DNA from: Gari tellinella
Lineage: Eukaryota; Mollusca; Bivalvia; Cardiida; Psammobiidae
Assembly (NCBI GenBank): GCA_922989275.2
Contig: OV277861.1
Span: forward strand, 23,590,479 to 23,654,478
Length of the DNA stretch: 64,000 nt
Reading direction: 5' to 3'
Shown: piece by piece, positions 49,841-64,000 of the stretch
Layout: every line of letters starts with the position of its first letter
Numbering within the stretch: the first letter of the stretch is position 1
Translations under genes and position numbers: made by a program
Notes under the pieces: model-generated
The model's database searches: none
Told to the model about the DNA's origin: nothing
The model's input: only the letters and a program-made list of their open reading frames with translations

Positions 49841-51124
49841 AGTATGCCTATATGTTATTTTTGGTACTTACCAATCGTAAAGTTTAGCCGTAAAGTTTAG
49901 CCGAGTGCTGTGAATTCAGAAACTCGTTGAAGGGTCGTTGTGACTCTAGTGTGATAATTATATGCCTTGTTCTTACACATGATGTTGCTCTAATTTAGTC
50001 ATTAAAAATAATGAGGTAACTTGAAAATTGTTAAGACTTAATGTAAGGCAATATAGAATAGTTATATTTCAGGAAGGCCCCTTGACAACTTTGTTTGTGT
50101 ATTTCTCAAGTTTTAAACTGGGACTTTTTTGTAATTTTTTATTTAGTCATTTTCTGTAGCATCAGATATGATAGAACTTATAGCACCCATGAAATGCTTA
50201 GCACAGGACTATGTAAAATTGGCCTGATTTAAGACAGCGATCCCAGTTTTACCCGATTCAATAAATCTGATAACCGCAATTTGCCAAACTTTCAGATTAA
50301 CCAATTCCCTCTAAATCTTTTAGGCATTGTCTCCAAAAACATTACCGCCTAAGTAATCTCTTTACAGAAGACTCAACAAAGAACAGTACTAAAATGACGT
50401 CAATGTAATAAAATTTCAAATGTGTTCTTTTGAAGAATAAGTAAATGTTAAAGACTAGCCTGATTTTACAATGGCTAGTTGCTTATACAAGAGCCGCTTA
50501 TTAACAAGTAGCATAGGTAGGTATTAGACCAATGGAATTTGGTCAAATGGCTTATGTATTGGCCTTCTCTTATTATTCGGTCTTATCAAATGATGTTCGA
50601 GTATTCCACAGGGCTGCCATTTCTCCGGATTTTTCCTAAGTATTCGGATTTTTATCCTAGCTGATCGTTGCTTAAAACAAGCTGAAAGCATTCTGCTTTA
50701 CTTCGAGCCTGCGTTAAGCAGCCACATGTCAAAAACAACTAAAAGCAGGCGCTGGGGTAAAGGTACGGTTCGTACAATCGCACTTGAAAAATGCAAATTT
50801 GGAAATCTTAGGATTTTTTATGTCAACTTATGGCAGCCCTGATTCCAACATTTTAGAATCAATGCTTTTAAAGCGAATCGTATTGATTAGTCATTTTTGA
50901 AATCTCAAGCATCATTCAAAATGACCTAATCTAACTGTGAGAAATTAGAAATACGACAATAAAGAGCAGAGAACAAATGAGTTACTGAACAAACGCATGC
51001 TGAGGTATAAGAGTGCAATATTTTAATCAAATCAAACTCCATCGATGCCGGTATATTTTCTGAAAAATATTATGCAATTAGATTGATAGAAAAACATTGG
51101 AGAGGTTTGAATTTATGTTGCTGA

Positions 51125-51362
51125 TTAACCCTTTCACTCTAAATGGAGCCTTAAAGCGCGTTTGTAAACACTCTTGGTCCTGATCAGACAACGTGGCGTC
51201 TGATCAGGACCCAAACTGTTTGATACATTATCAATATTGTTGGTCATAGAACCTTAAATCTAACTTTGAAGCGTGTCTTGCTGACAACAATACTGAAGCA
51301 GACAACAATAAAGCGGTTAAGGTGTTAACAACTCCCGAGTAACTTGAACATGAAAGGGTTAA
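51125..51362. mobile_element. TTAACCCTTTC-ended short element with hairpin
   Basis: Starts ttaaccctttcactc, ends catgaaagggttaa. Internal hairpin at 51170-51216 with shortened tip, then the family segment gacaacaatactgaagcagac. Confidence 0.85.
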
Positions 51363-51384
51363 TATAGAATAAATGTCATACTTA

Positions 51385-51630
51385 CAGTGGAGAATCTGTT
51401 ATTCTTTCCCGTTTAAACGCAAACGTACGCAAACGCAAAACGCTAAAACGTAGAAAAAAACAATTTTGGACAATTCTGATATTTCATGTTTATCTTGGTG
51501 GCAAACAGTTTGGAGCCTGATCAGACGCCGGGTTACCCGGCGTCTGATCTGGCTCCAAATTGTTTGCACTGCAAATAATAGTTTTAGCGTAAACGCGTTT
51601 ATTGGGGAAAGAATAACACATTCTCCACTG
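51385..51630. mobile_element. 246-bp family TA-flanked MITE, copy 2
   Basis: Same termini, same internal hairpin (51501-51571) and same flanking TA as the copy at 36264. Starts 23 bp after another short repeat ends at 51362. Confidence 0.9.
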
Positions 51631-51834
51631 TATATAGCATGCCAACTTCTCCATTCCCTTCATTATGCCATAAGCAGTCAAATGTTTTCAGCAATATCCA
51701 TTTCTTTATAACCATTTCACCACAAAATAAATATTCTATTTATTACTTTATCTTCTATTTAGTAGTAACGTTTTCGTAGACTTACACATCGTTTTCTAAA
51801 CATTGCCGTGTGCAATTGTATGCAACGCTCAGAT

Positions 51835-52195
51835 ATTTAAACATTGATTCGATTGCAAAAAAATTTGGATCCGGATCAGACGCCGCGTAACTGATCTGGA
51901 TTCAAACTGTTTGCAAATGAAAGCCAAGTTTGGAATTATAGTGTTTGCAAAGTCAAATTTATTCGCCTATGGTAACATATAAGTTGATATATTGAATAGA
52001 GATATAATGAAGAGTCACAACCAGTTTGAACCAGATCAGAAGAGGTGTAAACACGTTGTCTGATCTTGATTCAAGCTGTTTGCAAATGTCAACCAAAGCT
52101 TAGTTTTCCCTCCCTATTGCAACACCATTCGAACAATGTACACAATAATGTTCTCCCAGTTGGTGTCGTTGTAGAGAGGGAGCACTAGTCTATGT
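51835..52195. repeat. Cluster of decayed hairpin repeats
   Basis: Two decayed hairpins (51862-51918, ggatccggatcagacgcc; 52017-52086, gaaccagatcagaagagg) followed by a segment ending gttgtagagagggagcac, the terminus of another local MITE family also seen at 16222 and 63337-63600. Confidence 0.6.
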
Positions 52196-52251
52196 GAAAT
52201 ATCGATTTGAATTGTCTGGGTAAATGTTAAAATGATCAAGTGTAAACTATC

Positions 52252-52501
52252 TTAACTCTTTCCTCCCTGAAACTTGTAATGAACAATTCCAGTTTCGATT
52301 TTTGTCTAGTCCATTTCTGGCTTTTAAGAGTTGTTTTTGTCAATTTTGGCATTACTGACAAACAGTGAAGACCCTGATCAGAGGGCTCCTTTCGGAGCCC
52401 TCTGATCTGGGCCTTCACTGTTTGCACAGGACAAGAGTACTATTCACATGTACACTGTTTTAAAAGACGCCTATATGCGGGACTAGGGCTCAAAGGGTTA
52501 A
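52252..52501. mobile_element. TTAACTCTTTCC-ended short element with hairpin
   Basis: Starts ttaactctttcctccc, ends ctcaaagggttaa. Hairpin 52359-52428, outer caaacagtgaagaccctgat, tip GAGGGCTCCTTTCGGAGCCCTC. Confidence 0.82.
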
Positions 52502-54246
52502 TCCTGATCAGCTGATCGGTATGGCAGCTGGTAAAAGTCGTCACTGATGAATCTGGTACATCGTATGTTGTTGCTTCTCCTTCATCATCGACTTCTGGTA
52601 TAAAAGTGATTTATTCCAAAGATTCTGAATTGACGCCATGGTGGCCGTCTGTTGTCTATTTACCATCAATGTATGGTGAAATTATATTCTGTTTTCATGG
52701 TAGCTAACATTGTTTCGTCGTAGACTGTGTGGCTGTTGTGTTATCTAAGAACGAGTTTGAGTCTCTCAGAAATTTTTATGGGCTTAAATTATGACTACAT
52801 CTGATGTCGTAGTAGCTAGCATTGTTTAATCTCAGACTGTGTGGCTTTCATCTTATAAAAAAACGAATTCGAGTCTCTCAGAAGGTCCTGTTGGGAAGCA
52901 AACTCTACAACCTGTAGAAAAACACAGTCAAACCATCAAACAACAGCCACCTGAGGAAACTTGCAAAAACCGAATGTTGTTCACAGGTGGCAGTTGTTCG
53001 CAGGTTTGCAATATGGCGATGTTTTCATTAAATATTTTATACATATGGTATATGTAAAAAGGATTATACAGGTACACACTTGATTTTAATTTCTTATCAA
53101 CTGAATAGGTATGTTTTATGAGTTTGCTAAAACAAAAACTTGAAGGAACTAATATATATAAATCCATATAGATCTAATCATAAAATTACAAATCGTCTTC
53201 TGACCATTTACTGCATAAATGGCCCCCTTCCGCTACAGCTGTTTGTTGGCAAACTTCTAAGGTCATAAATCCACTACATGTAACACACATAATTTTAGAC
53301 TTTTAGGCTTTCCCGGAATTGTGATTTTAATTGGTCAATAAAATAGATCGTCCTTGACCTTGTTCAATCTTGATAAAGTGATTAAAAACAATTACCAAAT
53401 CAATTTGCAACAACGTACATTTTCAATTTTAATTAGACAAAATATGAATTATAAACAATTTTAATTATTTTAATCCTAATGTTGCTTCTTTCAAACACAT
53501 TGGTGGGGTTTTCCACCGTCAGTAGCACTACTGAAAATATAAGTCAGCGTGACATTTCTGTATAAACTATTCGTATTTGGAGGATGTCAATTTAACAAGC
53601 GTTTGTTACTATTTATAGCGGCGTCGACATACTTATTTTTCAAAAACTGTTGTTATAACATGTTAAAAAGAATGTGTGATTTTCCGGTTAGTTGCGATAG
53701 TCAATCCGTTCAATACTATACAAACTGACCATTTCCTTGCCTATGGTAGGTTAATCACATGTCTGTTTTGTTTGAAGTTTGTTTTTTAGGAAATAACATA
53801 TGTTATTACCTAATGCTCTATATAACTTGTAATTCGTTATTTTTGACTGTTTTACTGTGTTGTTCTGACATTGCCTAATCCGGGGGAAATAGTTTTGACT
53901 ATTGCCCTCTAGGACGAACTGTTTCCATGCGCGAAAAAGATACGTAGAAGTTCTAAAATCAGTGTCATTGAGAAGTTTCCCCGTACCCGGAATTGCCGTA
54001 CTGTAATGAAACAGTATTGAATAATTATCATTGATTGGTGTCTGGTGGATTAATAAATACTTTATTTCATGCTTTATCATTATTTATAGCTATAATCAAT
54101 GAGACGAGTTCATACATGTAATACACATCAAGTTTCGTCGCTATCCTTTATACAGAAAATCATTACAATAATGTGCGGATGTAAACATCCAAGCGCTTAC
54201 AAGACGACGCTGATCAGTCATTAGACGTCTGTCAAAAAAACAAAAT

Positions 54247-54297
54247 GTATATTATTAGTTACACGGTATTTCGGCACCCCGTCGGAATGCCGTGTAA
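54247..54297. repeat. Short hairpin
   Basis: gttacacggtatttcggcacc / ccgtcggaatgccgtgtaac, arms about 19 bp. Confidence 0.7.
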
Positions 54298-54718
54298 CGA
54301 ACTTATTTCCAGTCTAGATCCAATATAAGAAAGAAAACATAATCTGACAAAAGTTTTACATGTACTCAATTGATCCTAAAAGTTGACACTTGAAATTGAC
54401 ATCATGTCACTGAAAACTCTCGCGCTAGAGTACACAAATTTATACAGTTAAACTTCGATGTCTGGAACTCGCATACGTAGAATTTACCTGCATATCTACA
54501 GATAGGCCTAAATGCCATAAACCCGCTTCTTTATAAACCGCTTCTGTCGAACATGTCCGTATTTTAAGCTTAAAAAGTGGCATAGCCACTGTTCGACTGA
54601 AATGAATCCAAGAATTTAGGATGACTGGAAATAATAAATCTTATTTCATTTGTAGATCTACTTTTGCTCGGATTAATTATTTTTGAAAATCTAGTTAGCC
54701 CTATATAAAGTATTAGGT

Positions 54719-54904
54719 AATAAAACAGTTATTTCATGTGTGTTAGGGGAACAGTCAAAACTATTGTCCCTCGTTATCAGGGAAGACATTTCGAACTGTT
54801 GCCCTCGGCCTTTCAGGCCTCGGGCAACAGTTCGAAAGTCTTCCCTGATACCTCGGGCCAATAGTTTTGACTGTTCCCCAAACACACATGAAATAACTGT
54901 ATAC
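54719..54904. repeat. Foldback element
   Basis: aataaaacagttatttcatgtgtgttaggggaacagtcaaaactat... is mirrored by atagttttgactgttccccaaacacacatgaaataactgtat; the inner arms gaactgttgccctcggcc / ggcctcgggcaacagttc meet at a short tip (tttca). Diverged relatives lie at 53790-53960. Confidence 0.85.
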
Positions 54905-55285
54905 TGAAAGTCAATAGAAACTACACACTTTAACGTTCTATTTTTACCAATATTTTCAAAAAGATTAAGTATAATATTTTTGTTTCAATTAGCCTTATTT
55001 TTGTAAATTATACTTTAATTCAAACGTTCGAACAACGTGTTTTTAACAGGCTAAGTTATGCCATTCATTTGATACAAAATTATCAATTTTCATGGGTTTA
55101 TTTGCTTGATAAAAATGTTCGTTCGCGATTTTCTTGGCTAATGTTCATTAATGTGGATGAAATGTGTACATGCCGAGTACATGTATATTAGAATATACAT
55201 TTCTGATCCAAATCCATTAAAACTGACAAAGAGAATCGATGAAAATGTTCATCAAGAATAAATTTCAGACACGCTTTAGGTATCA

Positions 55286-63119
<7,834 letters not shown>

Positions 63120-63336
63120 CTTGGAAGTAGGAATTTGAAAAATAATTGCGTCAACCTTAGAACCAACATAATTATATTCGTTTAGACAAAATGTTTCGTA
63201 AATATAAACTAAATTGGAAGTTATGATGTGCCCTTATGATGCTCAAGCATAATATGCTTTGACAACGTTGTACGTAAAATGAATATGTGAGATGTACTAT
63301 ATTTCAATTAAAGACATACATTACTCATATACAGTA

Positions 63337-63605
63337 CTCCCTCTTTACAACGACACTCTGAACAACGACTCCCTCTTTACAACAATCATTGCCGTAGTTC
63401 CCTAAACACGACCATTATGTCCAACCTTTTCACTGCTGTAATATCGTCTGCTTAACATTGTCTCAAAGTCACTTGGCGTCTTATCTGGATTAAAGCTGTT
63501 TGCAACTTTAAGCTAATTTCCCTGCCTATACCAACTCCCTCCGAACAACAGACAACAATTTGTGTCTTCCACTGGCAGTCGTTGAAGAGAGGGAGCACTG
63601 TAGTA
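63337..63605. mobile_element. Short element with CAGTACTCCCTCT / AGAGAGGGAGCACTG ends
   Basis: Starts acagtactccctctttacaac, ends gttgaagagagggagcactgta. The interior holds a degraded form of the local hairpin family (cttggcgtcttatctgg). Related termini occur at 16222 (cagtgctccctctctacaac). Confidence 0.7.
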
Positions 63606-63709
63606 ATTTTGAAATCTTAATTAACACAGAATTACTTGCATATGTCAACTAATCCGCTCTAAGAGTAAATGTTCACTTAATTTTATGTTTTTAATTTCTT
63701 AATCAAATA

Positions 63710-63915
63710 CAGTAAAACCTCGCTATTATGACCACTAAAACGAAGGCTAATTGATGGTATAATAGAGAGGTGGCAGCTTAAAGCAAGGTGACAGTGAAAC
63801 AGAAAGCTCCTAAAGGAGCTTTCTGTTTCACTGTCACCTTGCTTTAAGCGGTCACCTATCGTAAACATCCAAATAATTAACAAAACTTAGTGGTCGTAAT
63901 AGGGAGGTTTTACTG
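63710..63915. mobile_element. 206-bp pogo/Tigger-like MITE, copy B (opposite orientation)
   Basis: TA at 63708-63709 and 63916-63917. Same length and termini as the copy at 58684 but inserted in reverse, as shown by the asymmetric segments (gaaggctaattg... versus gtgtttacgatagg...). Confidence 0.88.
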
Positions 63916-64000
63916 TACTTACATAACAACCCAATGCAGTGGCTAATATTCAGAACTAACACAAATAAATACGAAAGACTCAAGCGGGAAACACAACACA

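Noticed and set aside
52500..52600. Another possible terminal exon (minus strand, after tttataccag)
   Set aside because: The phase-0 frame gives 17 residues and a stop with no family similarity.
53751..54080. 109-codon minus-strand ORF
   Set aside because: Overlaps a diverged relative of the 54719 foldback element; no motif, atypical composition, no splice context.

Overview
The window looks like AT-rich nuclear DNA from a mollusc, most likely a bivalve (inference). Evidence: small GT-AG exons in long introns, non-LTR retrotransposons, a Penelope-like element, dense short inverted-repeat elements, and (ACGG)n-containing repeats. No bacterial gene organisation is present.

The host genes are two ABC transporters of the ABCC family (MRP5/ABCC5-ABCC11-ABCC12 type), both on the minus strand and arranged head to tail. 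Gene 1 (right) contributes its 3' half: seven exons between 63119 and 55310 encoding the end of transmembrane domain 2 and almost all of nucleotide-binding domain 2 (NBD2). Its 5' half lies beyond base 64000. Gene 2 (left) contributes its 5' half: sixteen exons between 26994 and 1023 encoding the N-terminal segment, all of transmembrane domain 1 and all of NBD1. The rest runs off the left edge. Splice phases close exactly at every junction I could test, so I trust these models. A candidate start exon for gene 2 (27756-27857) is weak, and the last coding exon of gene 1 was not found.

The 27 kb between the genes and many introns are filled with mobile DNA. At 3058-4464 is a truncated Penelope-like element (reverse transcriptase + GIY-YIG). 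At 11214-14633 is a dead RTE-type LINE, at 29271-33430 an L1/Tx1-type LINE with one obvious frameshift, and at 39251-43254 a 5'-truncated LINE whose 1134-codon ORF2 is intact. Small DNA elements include a 1045-bp foldback element with 8-bp target duplications (25046-26090), three copies of a 246-bp TA-flanked MITE, two copies of a 206-bp pogo/Tigger-like MITE, and a large family bounded by TTAACCCTTTC/GAAAGGGTTAA. Many of these carry the same kind of near-perfect hairpin.

Other structure includes two tRNA-like genes in a 255-bp duplication (58050-58376), two copies of a tRNA-headed repeat (near 10-400 and 38395-38770), a 4 x 87-bp tandem array (57382-57729), a 2 x 130-bp tandem repeat rich in palindromes (2751-3006), an eight-copy 15-bp motif scattered over 5549-7355, and a motif recurring about every 181 bp (44834-45390). 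The most distinctive unexplained signals are the shared hairpin module and the 15-bp motif cluster.
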